Below are positions 1 to 8,585 of a stretch of 64,000 nucleotides of DNA, in pieces. The notes beneath the pieces are model-generated. The model ran no database searches. It had not been told where the DNA came from and saw nothing but the letters and a program-made list of their open reading frames with translations. Where the stretch lies: the NCBI RefSeq assembly GCF_040702995.1, contig NZ_CP159992.1, forward strand, positions 6,353,001 through 6,417,000. Direction: 5' to 3'. This stretch comes from Paenibacillus sp. AN1007. Lineage in GTDB: Bacteria > Bacillota > Bacilli > Paenibacillales > Paenibacillaceae. A program made the translations under genes and the position numbers. Position 1 is the first letter of the stretch; each line of letters starts with the position of its first letter.

Positions 1-76
1 ATAAAAAGCTGAAGCGAACAATAGCGTTCGAAACAAAATATAGCCATGATGAGCAGTATAAAAAGGAGACCTGGTT

Positions 77-472
77 GTGAAAACTTTAAATTTAACGATC
101 CAACGGCAAGCGGTATATGATGTCGTACGTAATTCAGAAGATCACCCGACAGCTGCCGAAGTCATGAATCGGCTGGTAGAACAGGGATATAACCTGGCAT
201 ACGGCACCGTATATAATTCTCTTCGGTACTTAACAGACAAAGAGCTGATTCGGGAGCTTAAGCTCGGTGAAACAGCGAGTCGATATGATGCGAGAATGGA
301 TGATCACCAGCACATTATGTGTGAGGTATGCGGCAAAGTGGATGAGGTGATGACAGAAGTCCCTCCACAGTGGATGAAGCAGGTAGCAGCAGAAACGGGT
401 TATGCAATTGATCATGCTCATGTGGTATTTGGAGGTGTCTGCGGGGAATGCAAAAACAAACGGATCAAGTAA
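77..472 (+). CDS. Fur-family metalloregulator, PerR-like
   Basis: Predicted metal-dependent DNA-binding repressor of the Fur superfamily, most likely a peroxide (PerR-type) or iron sensor. Its 131 residues fit an N-terminal winged helix (about 1-75) plus a C-terminal dimerisation domain. Candidate regulatory-metal ligands are H23, D71, H77, H79 and E90. Two CxxC pairs, C82/C85 and C122/C125, would hold the structural zinc. PerR proteins usually carry Asp where E90 falls, so peroxide sensing is not certain. The start is GTG at 77 behind AAAAGGAGA. It overlaps the next gene by 25 bases. A PerR-type palindrome before the catalase gene 1.4 kb downstream favours the peroxide role, but this link is inferred. 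Confidence 0.88.
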   Translation: MKTLNLTIQRQAVYDVVRNSEDHPTAAEVMNRLVEQGYNLAYGTVYNSLRYLTDKELIRELKLGETASRYDARMDDHQHIMCEVCGKVDEVMTEVPPQWMKQVAAETGYAIDHAHVVFGGVCGECKNKRIK

Positions 473-1263
473 AAGTGAAATGGTCAGGGCGGCGTTTACC
501 TCTTCGGGTTAAACCTGCTCTGGCAGACTCCATGACTGAACCGCCTCTGGTGGATAACTGCCCGATTACGAGACGTGTCATTCTGATCAGCCCGATGCCG
601 GGACAAGTGCATGAACTGGTAAAGGCTTTGACAGATAGCTGTTTTGACGTACTTGTGTTTCATCGCTGGGAACCGGATCTCCATGAGCGCCTTGTTTTTG
701 ATCTGCTGATCTATGATCTCTCGGTTGCGGGAACGATCGATGCGTTTACGGGAATCCACAGTCGGTTGAACCGCGAGGCCGAGCACACGACCCCTTGTCT
801 CTACCTGGTGGGAGAGAAAATGATTGGCAGTGCAAGCGGACCGATGCTTCAGGAGGAGCTGCTGGTGTGGCCTGCGCGCCCGCAGGAGGCGCTTTACCGG
901 GTACAGCGCATGATCGGCAGCAGCCCGGTAATGCCCAAGCGGGCTTTTTTACCTGAAGAAGGACAGCGAATCGGATTCAAAGACTTGGTGCTGGATCGGG
1001 AACGCATGAGTGTACAGCGTGATCAGGATCGAATTCACCTGACCAAGACGGAGTATGATCTGCTGCTTAAGCTGATTGATGCCAAAGGTGCAGTTATCTC
1101 GCGTGAAGAGATGCTGAGTGATATCTGGGAGACGGATTTTACAGGCGGCAGCAATGTGGTGGATGTTCATATCAAAAGCTTGCGCAAAAAATTGGGCGAT
1201 AATGCTTCGTCCCCTCAGTATATCGTAACGGTAAGAGGCGTAGGCTACCGGTTGGCGGATTAA
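448..1263 (+). CDS. OmpR/PhoB-type winged-helix protein with degenerate receiver
   Basis: Probable transcription factor of 271 residues. The C-terminal ~100 residues are a clear OmpR/PhoB effector domain, including LTKTEYDLLLKLI, the recognition-helix region VDVHIKSLRKKLG and the closing VRGVGYRLAD. Residues about 40-150 have the alternating strand/helix pattern of a receiver but lack the usual Asp-Asp pocket and the Thr/Lys switch residues, so phosphorylation by a histidine kinase is doubtful. No kinase gene is adjacent. The start overlaps the end of the Fur-family gene, with GGAGGTG ten bases upstream, so the two are probably co-transcribed. Target genes cannot be read from the sequence. 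Confidence 0.85.
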   Translation: MQKQTDQVKVKWSGRRLPLRVKPALADSMTEPPLVDNCPITRRVILISPMPGQVHELVKALTDSCFDVLVFHRWEPDLHERLVFDLLIYDLSVAGTIDAFTGIHSRLNREAEHTTPCLYLVGEKMIGSASGPMLQEELLVWPARPQEALYRVQRMIGSSPVMPKRAFLPEEGQRIGFKDLVLDRERMSVQRDQDRIHLTKTEYDLLLKLIDAKGAVISREEMLSDIWETDFTGGSNVVDVHIKSLRKKLGDNASSPQYIVTVRGVGYRLAD

Positions 1264-1267
1264 TTTT

Positions 1268-1624
1268 ATGCGAAAAATAGTGGTCAATGGAAGCACCTAT
1301 TGGTGGAGTTATAGAACGGTCAGAGACGTTTACTGCAGGTCCAAACTGACGTTCATTACGGAAAAGAAGGACATGAGATATATCATTGTATTTGGAACCC
1401 GGGATACACCGATTTCCGGCAGTCCTTTGAATGAAGGATTACGGATGAAAAAAGAGGATGTAACACATGCTGTGAATTTTAACCAGCCCAGATATGTGGC
1501 CGAAGTGCTGAAGTCCGTACTTGAGATGCAGTTCGATACAAGTAGGAAGAACGTGCTGGAGCTGAATGGCAATGAGTTATTAACACGTATGGGGTATGAG
1601 GATCTTACAGGGCTAATGATCTAG
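1268..1624 (+). CDS. hypothetical protein, 118 aa
   Basis: I do not recognise this protein. It follows the winged-helix regulator after four bases in the same direction and is probably the last substantial gene of that operon. It is soluble, with no membrane segment or signal peptide, and its C-terminal half is predicted helical. There is no clear ribosome site in front of 1268. A second in-frame ATG at 1374, after AAAGAAGG, could be the true start and would give about 82 residues. A rho-independent terminator lies about 85 bases after the stop codon. Its presence as a real gene rests mainly on spacing and reading-frame length. Confidence 0.55.
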   Translation: MRKIVVNGSTYWWSYRTVRDVYCRSKLTFITEKKDMRYIIVFGTRDTPISGSPLNEGLRMKKEDVTHAVNFNQPRYVAEVLKSVLEMQFDTSRKNVLELNGNELLTRMGYEDLTGLMI

Positions 1625-1668
1625 GTACATGACTGTAAACGGTAAAAAACAATTGAGGAGCATTCACC

Positions 1669-1722
1669 ATGGTGCTGCTGATTATGCCCATTCAGGATGA
1701 AATATGGCGTAGACCGTTATGA
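1669..1722 (+). CDS. possible 17-residue peptide overlapping a terminator
   Basis: A short frame starts at ATG 1669, with TTGAGGAG eight bases upstream, and encodes MVLLIMPIQDEIWRRPL. Its last codons run into the 5' arm of the terminator at 1707-1741. The strong ribosome site is the only support. It could be a small peptide, a remnant or chance. Confidence 0.25.
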   Translation: MVLLIMPIQDEIWRRPL

Positions 1723-1741
1723 AGCGGTCTGCGCTTTTTTT
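1707..1741 (+). terminator. rho-independent terminator of the regulator operon
   Basis: A ten-pair stem (GCGTAGACCG with CGGTCTGCGC, one G-U pair) and an eight-base loop are followed by a run of seven T. It closes the fur-like/winged-helix/hypothetical group. Confidence 0.85.
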
Positions 1742-1857
1742 GTGATTTCCGGTGTCATATGAAACGTGTTTCGCATCCTTCATATATCATTCATTTTAGG
1801 TATATTAACCTCATCCTAATCTCATGTGAACCTCATGCAGCGAAGGGATGGGACATG

Positions 1858-1890
1858 TTAGAATCATTTTAACAGTTAGATCAAGTCTAA
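1858..1890 (+). promoter_or_regulatory. PerR-type operator upstream of catalase
   Basis: TTAGAATCATTTTAA at 1858-1872 matches the known PerR box TTATAATnATTATAA at all but two positions. A second dyad, TTAGA-N5-TCTAA, follows at 1876-1890. Both lie 80-115 bases before the catalase start, as expected for peroxide-inducible control. The match is seen; binding is inferred. Confidence 0.7.
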
Positions 1891-1971
1891 ATGTATATTT
1901 CGGCAAACGACGAATATGATTGGAATTAGATAGATACAGCAGACATGATACCCATTCTAGAGGAGGACGAC

Positions 1972-3426
1972 ATGATGACAGATCGTTTGACAACCAACCA
2001 GGGAGCTCCCGTAGGAGATAACCAGAATTCACGGACTGCAGGAAGAAGAGGGCCTACCCTGCTGGAGGACTACCATCTGATTGAGAAGATCGCCCATTTT
2101 GACCGAGAGCGTATTCCTGAACGAGTTGTACATGCGAGAGGTGCAGGGGCACATGGGATATTCAAGCTGGAGCAGAGCATGACGGCGTACACAACAGCGG
2201 ATTTCCTGCAAGAACCGGGCACTGAAACCGATGTGCTTGTACGGTTCTCAACCGTTATTCATGGTACGGGTTCTCCCGAAACTGCTCGTGACCCGCGGGG
2301 ATTTGCTGTTAAATTTTATACACGTGAAGGCAACTATGATATTGTCGGCAATCACCTGCCGGTCTTCTTTATTCGCGATGCGATTAAATTCCCGGATATG
2401 GTACATTCCCTGAAGCCTGCTCCAGATACTAACATTCAGGACCCGGCTCGTTATTGGGACTTCATGACGCTCTCCCCGGAATCAACGCATATGATGACAT
2501 GGCTGTTCTCAGATCTGGGAACGCCCGCGAGTTACCGGGAGATGGATGGTTTCGGTGTACACGCATTCAAATGGATCAATGCCGAGGGCGAAGTGCACTA
2601 TGTAAAATACAAATGGGAATCGGTTCAAGGGGTTCGCGCTTTCTCACGTCAGGAAGCTGCTGAAGTTCAGGGACAGGATTTCAACCATGCAACACGTGAT
2701 CTGCACGAACATATCAAAAACGGTGATTTCCCGCAGTGGAAGCTGCAGGTGCAGCTGCTGAAGCCGGAACAGATGGATGATTTCTCTTTTGATCCACTCG
2801 ACCCGACCAAAACATGGCCGGAAGATGTTCTTCCCTTCCAAACGGTGGGGACGATGACATTGAACCGTAATCCGCAGAATTTCTTTGCAGAAGTGGAGCA
2901 GGCAGCATTCTCACCGAGCGCGGTTGTACGGGGAATTGAACCATCTGAGGATAAGCTGCTGCAGGGTCGTTTGTTCTCTTACCCGGATACACAGCGGCAC
3001 CGACTCGGACCTAACTATCTGCAGATTCCGGTGAACTGCCCTTATGCACCTGTGCGCAATCATCAGCGTGATGGGCTCATGAATGTGAACCAAGATCCGT
3101 CTCCTGTAAACTATGAACCTAACAGTTCGAGCAGCAGCCCGCAAGAAGATCCGGCTTACCGTGAAATTCAGGTTCCACTGCAGGGGCATGTCACGAGAGA
3201 GAAAATTGAGAAAACAGATGATTACACACAAGCCGGGGAATTGTTCCGTTCGTTCACGCCTGCTGAGCAGCACAACCTGTTGGATAATTTGACGAATGAT
3301 CTCAAAGCCGTACCGGTAGATATTCAGATGCGAGCCTTATGCCATTTCTTCCGGGCGGACGGACAGTTGGGTGCTCGATTGGCTCATGGCTTGGGCATAG
3401 ATATCTCCGGGCATATGCCAAAATAA
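1972..3426 (+). CDS. katA: catalase (monofunctional haem type)
   Basis: Breaks hydrogen peroxide down to water and oxygen in the cytoplasm. About 484 residues is the usual length of a small-subunit clade catalase. The distal haem histidine lies in RVVHARGAGAHG (H54), the PVFFIRDAIKFPDMVH block follows, and the proximal-haem tyrosine motif is GRLFSYPDTQRHRLGPNY. The start is placed at ATG 1972 (or 1975), 5-9 bases after AGAGGAGG. An in-frame ATG at 1945 lies before this ribosome site and is unlikely. The C-terminal part contains a Ser-rich stretch followed by the normal helical end. A PerR-type box upstream and a PerR-like gene nearby suggest induction by peroxide. Confidence 0.96.
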   Translation: MMTDRLTTNQGAPVGDNQNSRTAGRRGPTLLEDYHLIEKIAHFDRERIPERVVHARGAGAHGIFKLEQSMTAYTTADFLQEPGTETDVLVRFSTVIHGTGSPETARDPRGFAVKFYTREGNYDIVGNHLPVFFIRDAIKFPDMVHSLKPAPDTNIQDPARYWDFMTLSPESTHMMTWLFSDLGTPASYREMDGFGVHAFKWINAEGEVHYVKYKWESVQGVRAFSRQEAAEVQGQDFNHATRDLHEHIKNGDFPQWKLQVQLLKPEQMDDFSFDPLDPTKTWPEDVLPFQTVGTMTLNRNPQNFFAEVEQAAFSPSAVVRGIEPSEDKLLQGRLFSYPDTQRHRLGPNYLQIPVNCPYAPVRNHQRDGLMNVNQDPSPVNYEPNSSSSSPQEDPAYREIQVPLQGHVTREKIEKTDDYTQAGELFRSFTPAEQHNLLDNLTNDLKAVPVDIQMRALCHFFRADGQLGARLAHGLGIDISGHMPK

Positions 3427-3528
3427 ACGAAATGACGGGCGAAGGTGTATAGTCCTGCATTTAATACGAAGGGAGTGCCATTCTTTTCAATGACTTCGTA
3501 AAGGTACGTATTAATGTATATTATGAAC

Positions 3529-3569
3529 ACCGGGCAGGACTGCAGTTATGCAGAATAGCCCGGTTTCCT
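3529..3569 (+). terminator. probable terminator of catalase
   Basis: ACCGGGC pairs with GCCCGGT around an inner CTGCA/TGCAG stem, followed by a weak TTTCCTT tail. It is the only clear hairpin in the 260-base gap. A second dyad (ACGAAG...CTTCGT) lies at about 3466-3500. Confidence 0.5.
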
Positions 3570-3637
3570 TATGTCATTTGATACGCAAATGGAAAACAAA
3601 TTTACAAATCATTTACATAAAATACCTGACATAGAGG

Positions 3638-3673
3638 TTGACTTCTCCTTCGTGGGCACTACAATGGGTAGTG
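3638..3673 (+). promoter_or_regulatory. promoter with BlaI-type operator
   Basis: TTGACT (3638-3643) and TACAAT (3660-3665), 16 bases apart, form a SigA-type promoter. The perfect dyad CACTAC-N5-GTAGTG (3657-3673) covers the -10 element. BlaI/MecI repressors bind TACA/TGTA dyads, so autoregulation by the following gene is likely. Confidence 0.65.
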
Positions 3674-3686
3674 TGAGGGGTGTCAG

Positions 3687-4106
3687 ATGATGAGAATACT
3701 TAATTTCAAAGTGGGAGAGCGTGGACTGAACCGATTCTTCGGTCCGTTGGAGGCCAGAATTATGGACATTCTGTGGGCTCGCCCCGGAAGCAGCATCCGT
3801 GAAGTACAGACTGCATTGGAGCAGGAAAAGGATGTAAATTTCAATACGGTTATGACTGTGATGAATCGTTTGGTGGATAAGGGACTGCTCAGTAAAACAC
3901 AGAAAGGCCGCACATCGCTGTATAAACCGGTACAGAGCAGGGAGGCGTTTATGAACGATCAATCCAAGGAATTGTCACAGGAATTGGTGGATGAATTCGG
4001 GTCGCTGGCATTGAACCATATGCTGGACGCGCTGGATGAAGCGGATGAAGGCTTAATTGAACGACTCGAAATGAAGATTAAGCAGTGGAAAAAGGATAAC
4101 GATTAA
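3687..4106 (+). CDS. blaI: BlaI/MecI/CopY-family repressor
   Basis: A 139-residue winged-helix repressor. The family signature is present: LEARIMDILWARPGSSIREVQ, then NTVMTVMNRLVDKGLLSKTQKGR, then a helical C-terminal dimerisation region with the cleavage-prone segment. Partners of this family are relieved by proteolysis triggered by the membrane sensor encoded next. The start is ATG 3687 behind GTGAGGGG. The stop and the next start are separated by one base, so the pair is translationally coupled. An operator-like dyad overlies its promoter. No beta-lactamase or penicillin-binding protein gene is visible here, so the controlled function is unknown and need not be antibiotic resistance. The symbol denotes the family only. 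Confidence 0.88.
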   Translation: MMRILNFKVGERGLNRFFGPLEARIMDILWARPGSSIREVQTALEQEKDVNFNTVMTVMNRLVDKGLLSKTQKGRTSLYKPVQSREAFMNDQSKELSQELVDEFGSLALNHMLDALDEADEGLIERLEMKIKQWKKDND

Positions 4107-4107
4107 T

Positions 4108-4968
4108 ATGTGGAAGACCCGTTCCAAGATTTTGTTCACCGTCGGGTTTGGTATTCCGGTACTTGTGCTCGTGCAGATGTTCATGTATGCGATGTACAAA
4201 ATATATGGATGGGATATCCGGCTGAATCTGTTATGGCTGTGCAATCACTGGATGAGCCAGTTGGGCTGGATGTCTGTAGGGCATTTCTTAATGCTGCTGG
4301 TGGTGCTGACTTTCGTGGGTACAAGCTGGATGCTGTCTGTACGAATTATTCAGACTCGGGCAGCATTGACCAAGCTCCGCTCGATGGAGATTCGAACGTG
4401 GTCAGCGGAGCTGAGTGCAAGATACCGGCACCTCAAGAAACCTCGGTTTCTCGTTGTGGACAAGCCTTCTCCAGCAGCGTTTACAATTGGGCTGTGGCAG
4501 CCGTGCATCGTGTTATCCACAGGACTGCTCAGCATGCTGGATCCCGATGAAGAGAGAGCTGTCATCTACCATGAGGTTCACCACCTGCGGCATCGGGACC
4601 CGCTCAAAACGACAATGCTCTCCGTGTTTGCTGCTGTGATGCCGTATATTCCTGTGCTGAAACATACGTCACAGCAATATCGAACCGTGAGAGAGATTTT
4701 AGCGGATAACGAAGCCATTGAACGTACAGGTAACGCTGCCGGTATTGGCAGTGCGCTGTTAAAACTTCTTCGGACATGTTCACCATCAGGTGAAGGCAGA
4801 GCGCCAACAATTCAATCCTCGTTTGCCGATACGTCGGTTAATGTGCGTATTTCCCGTTTGCTGGACCCTGAACTGGACGTTGCGCTGCGGTTACCGCGTT
4901 ATGCCATTCTGGTCTCGGCAGCGGTGTTCCTGTTGTTGTCCATTCTGTTTGTGTGGTCAATTGGATAG
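4108..4968 (+). CDS. M56-family membrane metallopeptidase (BlaR1-like, no sensor domain)
   Basis: A 286-residue membrane zinc peptidase of the BlaR1/MecR1 group. Membrane segments are at about 10-32, 55-80 and the C-terminal end. The catalytic HExxH is in VIYHEVHHLRHRDP, followed by VREILADNEAIE, which supplies the third zinc ligand. It would cleave the repressor encoded immediately upstream. Unlike BlaR1 (about 600 residues) it has no extracellular penicillin-binding domain: the chain stops just after the last membrane helix. The stimulus must therefore be sensed by the short loops or by another protein. A run of T and the DoxX gene follow within 60 bases. Confidence 0.85.
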   Translation: MWKTRSKILFTVGFGIPVLVLVQMFMYAMYKIYGWDIRLNLLWLCNHWMSQLGWMSVGHFLMLLVVLTFVGTSWMLSVRIIQTRAALTKLRSMEIRTWSAELSARYRHLKKPRFLVVDKPSPAAFTIGLWQPCIVLSTGLLSMLDPDEERAVIYHEVHHLRHRDPLKTTMLSVFAAVMPYIPVLKHTSQQYRTVREILADNEAIERTGNAAGIGSALLKLLRTCSPSGEGRAPTIQSSFADTSVNVRISRLLDPELDVALRLPRYAILVSAAVFLLLSILFVWSIG

Positions 4969-5028
4969 AAGACAGCTTTGGAACAAAGTCATAATGAACA
5001 AAAAATGAATGAAATGAGGAGATGAATA

Positions 5029-5442
5029 ATGAATAATAAAAACGTTGAAATTGGTCTCTTTTTCTCAAGGATTATGATTGGTTTCATCTTTGTATTACAT
5101 GGATGGAGCAAATTTGAGGGGGGGATTAGCGGAACCGTTGGTTTCTTCGAAAGTATAGGTATTCCGGGCTTTATGGCTTCGGTTGTTGCCATCATTGAGC
5201 TGGCAGGCGGTGCAGCGATGATTCTTGGTTTGGGTACTCGTGTCTTTGCAGCTTTGTTCATCGCTGTTATGGTAGGTGCACTGTTCACAGCCAAGGCAGG
5301 TCAGCCCTTCTTGAGCGGAACAGAATTGGATTATCTCTTGATGGCAGGTTCGCTGACTCTTCTTCTGACCGGAAGCCGCTTCCTCGCGCTGGATTATCTA
5401 TTTAACAGAAAAGGAAGCACACGTCAGAATGTCAGTGCTTGA
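5029..5442 (+). CDS. DoxX-family membrane protein
   Basis: A 137-residue protein with four predicted membrane helices. It begins IGLFFSRIMIGFIFVLHGWSKF, the usual first-helix motif of DoxX/MhqP proteins. Relatives are linked to quinone or thiol-stress responses in Bacilli, but the reaction is not firmly known. The ribosome site is GAGGAGATG seven bases before ATG 5029. It lies 60 bases after the M56 peptidase gene and may be the target gene of the BlaI-type switch, since nothing else separates them. A strong terminator follows at 5536. Confidence 0.85.
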   Translation: MNNKNVEIGLFFSRIMIGFIFVLHGWSKFEGGISGTVGFFESIGIPGFMASVVAIIELAGGAAMILGLGTRVFAALFIAVMVGALFTAKAGQPFLSGTELDYLLMAGSLTLLLTGSRFLALDYLFNRKGSTRQNVSA

Positions 5443-5535
5443 TTTGATTATTGGGAATCGGCATAACATATTCATGAGCGCAGTATAAAGGTAAATATAA
5501 GAAAAGCTTTAGAGCGCCGCATGATTTCTGCAACC

Positions 5536-5607
5536 AGCTCTTTGCTTGCCAGTTTGATGAGGTAATGTGGATTGCCGATCAAACTGACGGGTAAAGAGCT
5601 TTTTGTT
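5536..5607 (+). terminator. terminator after DoxX
   Basis: Two collinear stems, AGCTCTTT/AAAGAGCT and CAGTTTGAT/ATCAAACTG, form one long hairpin ending in TTTTTGTTTT. Confidence 0.8.
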
Positions 5608-5714
5608 TTGGACGAAATCATTTTAAATTTGGTATAATGAGAATAAGTATGCTGCTAAGAAAAAATAAGAGAGATACAACATGTACAATAATAGATCTGA
5701 GGAGGTTGCACGAT

Positions 5715-6416
5715 ATGATTAAGGTCATTCCATCCGAAGCACGTTCCAGCTTTGACAGGGGCTGGCTGCGCGGCAGTCACAGTTTTTCCTTTGGTGAATA
5801 TCAGGATTCCGACAATACAGCGTTTGGACCGATGCGGGTAGCTAATGATGATGTTATCGCACCAGGTCGCGGTTTTGGGGCACATCCACACAGTGATATG
5901 GAGATTGTATCCATCGTGCTGCATGGCAAGCTGAGACATGAGGACAGTCTGGGTAACGTTGCTGTAACAGGCTTTGGCAGCATTCAGCGCATGTCCGCAG
6001 GAAGCGGAGTCATTCATACGGAGCATAATGCCTCAGATACCGAGGAGGTAAGACTTCTCCAGCTGTGGTTTATGCCGCATACGAAAGGGCTGGAGCCTTC
6101 CTACGAAACGACTTCGTTTGATATAGCGGCCTTGGAAGGTGCTCTTGTGCCTGTAGCCTCCTCCGATGGTGGGCCGCGGGTTGCCACGGTTCATCAAGAC
6201 ATGACGATTTATCTTGGGCGATTATCCAAGGGCAAGACGCTTGAGTATGAGCAAAAAGAAGGGCGCCGCATGTACATTTTCTCCATCGAGGGCAAGCTCG
6301 GTTTGCAGCATGAACATGTGCTGCATCCAGGAGATACGGCACGTGTGGAGCAGACCTCTTCCATGAAGCTGGAAGGGCTTGAAGACACTTTTTATATGCT
6401 GATTGATCTGCCTTAA
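5715..6416 (+). CDS. pirin-family protein (possible quercetinase-like cupin)
   Basis: A 233-residue bicupin-fold protein of the pirin family. The metal-binding histidines are visible in FGAHPHSDMEIVSIVLHGKLRH and the second pair in GSGVIHTEHN. Members bind Fe(II) or another metal; some have quercetin dioxygenase activity, others act as redox-sensitive cofactors, so the substrate cannot be stated. The start is ATG 5715, about ten bases after TGAGGAGG. An upstream in-frame ATG at 5637 would add residues lacking homology and overlaps the -10-like TATAAT at 5633. The next gene follows after 41 bases and may share the transcript. Confidence 0.9.
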   Translation: MIKVIPSEARSSFDRGWLRGSHSFSFGEYQDSDNTAFGPMRVANDDVIAPGRGFGAHPHSDMEIVSIVLHGKLRHEDSLGNVAVTGFGSIQRMSAGSGVIHTEHNASDTEEVRLLQLWFMPHTKGLEPSYETTSFDIAALEGALVPVASSDGGPRVATVHQDMTIYLGRLSKGKTLEYEQKEGRRMYIFSIEGKLGLQHEHVLHPGDTARVEQTSSMKLEGLEDTFYMLIDLP

Positions 6417-6457
6417 TAAAAGAAGACGAACTCCACTTCAAGATCCAAGGAGGAACG

Positions 6458-6802
6458 ATGCGTATGGCGCAGCAGGAATGGTTTATGGTAAAACACGGAG
6501 TGACCGGGCGTGGACTGGCGAACAGCAAAATGGATGCAGGTCTGTCTTATCGCTTTCAGCAGGATGGAACGGGATTCCTGTTTACAGTTTCGGGACTGGA
6601 CGAGCAGACCGTTGCGAAGATTATCGAGCTGAGGCAGGAATTAAACGTATTTCGATTCGTTCAGCGTAAAGACCGCCCTCTGACGAAGCACTGGTATTAT
6701 GTCGATGGCGATCGCGTAAAATATGACAGCGAGCGGCATACACTTACGATCTATGCCAAGTCAGAAATTCAATATGTACCTGAGGATTATTTTGCAGACT
6801 AA
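6458..6802 (+). CDS. hypothetical protein, 114 aa
   Basis: I do not recognise this protein. It is soluble, rich in alternating strand-like segments, and contains an aromatic, charged C-terminal half (KHWYYVDGDRVKYDSERH). AAGGAGGAA stands four bases before ATG 6458 and ten before the in-frame ATG 6464; the latter is the better-spaced start. It follows the pirin gene in the same direction and precedes a strong terminator, so the two probably form a small operon. Confidence 0.7.
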   Translation: MRMAQQEWFMVKHGVTGRGLANSKMDAGLSYRFQQDGTGFLFTVSGLDEQTVAKIIELRQELNVFRFVQRKDRPLTKHWYYVDGDRVKYDSERHTLTIYAKSEIQYVPEDYFAD

Positions 6803-6875
6803 CACAGACATGGAATGGCCGCATGGTCTATTGTGCGTTCAACCTACTGCATGAGACTTCCATCACTTCGATCTG

Positions 6876-6907
6876 TAAGCCTTCCTTCATGGGAGGCTTA
6901 TTTTTTT
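6876..6907 (+). terminator. rho-independent terminator
   Basis: TAAGCCTTCC pairs with GGGAGGCTTA and is followed by seven T. It ends the pirin/hypothetical transcript. Confidence 0.85.
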
Positions 6908-6982
6908 GTATTAAAAACCACATAATTCCCTGTCTTATGGCACAAGCTACCTCGTATAAAAACATGAATGGAGGGGCGGCAT

Positions 6983-8581
6983 ATGGCAGGTAAAACATCA
7001 TCAGACGGTGGTAAGTCCAAAGCTTCAGGAGCATCCTCCGACAGCAGCAGACATATACCCTTGGGACTGCCGTCCCCGCCTATTCTGAAGCAGCCAATTA
7101 GTGGAGTTCATACGACTCAGATTCAGGCATTAAAAGAAATATTCTCGGAATGTTCCGACGTAGTATTCCGCAATGTTATGATCACACCGGAGGTGCAGGG
7201 ACTCCTCGTATACGTCGAGGGCATCGTGAATTCGGCAGATATTCAGGAGCATATGCTGCGTCCGCTTATTCGGGGACTGATTCAGCAGCGAACAGACGAG
7301 CCGGATGTGCCGATTGATGATACACGGATTGAATTAACACAGGTAAAGCGAGTTCAGACCTGGGCCGCTGCGACAGAGGGCGTGCTTGCCTCATCGGCGT
7401 TACTGGTCATGGATGGAGAAGCTGAAGCATGGCTTTTCAATGTCAAGGGCGGTATAAGAAGGGGCGTAGAAGAGCCGCAGACGGAATCGGTCATCCGCGG
7501 ACCCCGGGAGGGATTCACGGAGACGCTCCGCATGAATACAGCTTTACTGCGGTTCAAGCTGAAGACACCTGCACTCAAAATGGTGAGTATGACACTGGGC
7601 TCCGATACGAAAACAGATGTTGTTTTGGTCTACCTGGAAGGAGTCGCCGATCCCAAATTGATTCAGGACGCCAAGAAACGTCTCGAAAAAATTGAAATTG
7701 ACGGTATTTTGGAGAGTGGTTACATTGAGGAGCTCATTGAAGATCATCCTTATTCTCCTTTTCCGCAGCTGCACTACTCGGAGCGTCCAGATACGGTTGC
7801 TGCAAACCTGCTGGAAGGTCGATTCTCCATCATGGTGGACGGGACACCGTTTGCATTGATTGCACCTGTGACCATGTGGCAGATGCTGCAGGCAAGCGAG
7901 GATTACTATGAGCGGTTTTTCATTACGAATCTGATTCGCTGGATTCGCTTTTTGTTCGTAGCGATTGCTCTGTTCCTGCCAGCTCTGTATATCGCGGTTA
8001 CAACCTATCATCAGGACATGCTTCCAACCACACTGATTCTCAGTATTGCCGGTGCCCGTGAAGCTATTCCTTTCCCGGCGCTGATCGAAGCGCTCATTAT
8101 GGAATTATCCTTTGAAGCGCTTCGAGAGGCCGGGGTCAGGCTGCCCAAGACGGTGGGGCAAGCGGTCAGCATTCTCGGTGCCCTGGTGATCGGCCAAGCT
8201 GCCGTACAGGCAGGTATTGTGTCTGCCCCAATGGTTATCATCGTGTCGATGACGGGCATAGCTTCCTTCACTATTCCGCGCTTTAACTTTGCCATTACCG
8301 TAAGGCTGCTGCGGTTTCCGATCATGCTTCTGGCAGGCATGTTAGGGTTATACGGCATAGTCATTGGTCTGGTACTCATCTCCGTGCATCTGACACAGAT
8401 GACATCATTTGGTGTACCATATCTGTCTGGTTTAAGTCCGTACAGCAAGAAGGATACCAAAGATATTTTGGTCCGGGTGCCTTGGTGGAAAATGATCAAT
8501 CGCCCTTCGACTGTACATCGGGACCGCAAACGTATGACCAGAGATATTAATGGTTCGCCGGAAGCTGAGGAAGGATGGTGA
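6983..8581 (+). CDS. spore germinant receptor, A subunit (GerA family)
   Basis: A-type subunit of a nutrient germinant receptor in the spore inner membrane. The 532 residues show the family layout. A hydrophilic N-terminal domain of about 290 residues comes first. A hydrophobic part with about five helices follows, including the motif SIAGAREAIPFPALIEALIM. A short basic C-terminal tail (RDRKRMTRDING) closes the chain. The start is ATG 6983, six bases after GGAGGGG; the in-frame ATG at 6968 lies inside the ribosome site. The N-terminal 40 residues are Ser/Gly/Lys-rich. The C subunit follows after four bases. Which nutrient is sensed cannot be told. Confidence 0.95.
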   Translation: MAGKTSSDGGKSKASGASSDSSRHIPLGLPSPPILKQPISGVHTTQIQALKEIFSECSDVVFRNVMITPEVQGLLVYVEGIVNSADIQEHMLRPLIRGLIQQRTDEPDVPIDDTRIELTQVKRVQTWAAATEGVLASSALLVMDGEAEAWLFNVKGGIRRGVEEPQTESVIRGPREGFTETLRMNTALLRFKLKTPALKMVSMTLGSDTKTDVVLVYLEGVADPKLIQDAKKRLEKIEIDGILESGYIEELIEDHPYSPFPQLHYSERPDTVAANLLEGRFSIMVDGTPFALIAPVTMWQMLQASEDYYERFFITNLIRWIRFLFVAIALFLPALYIAVTTYHQDMLPTTLILSIAGAREAIPFPALIEALIMELSFEALREAGVRLPKTVGQAVSILGALVIGQAAVQAGIVSAPMVIIVSMTGIASFTIPRFNFAITVRLLRFPIMLLAGMLGLYGIVIGLVLISVHLTQMTSFGVPYLSGLSPYSKKDTKDILVRVPWWKMINRPSTVHRDRKRMTRDINGSPEAEEGW

Positions 8582-8585
8582 TTCC

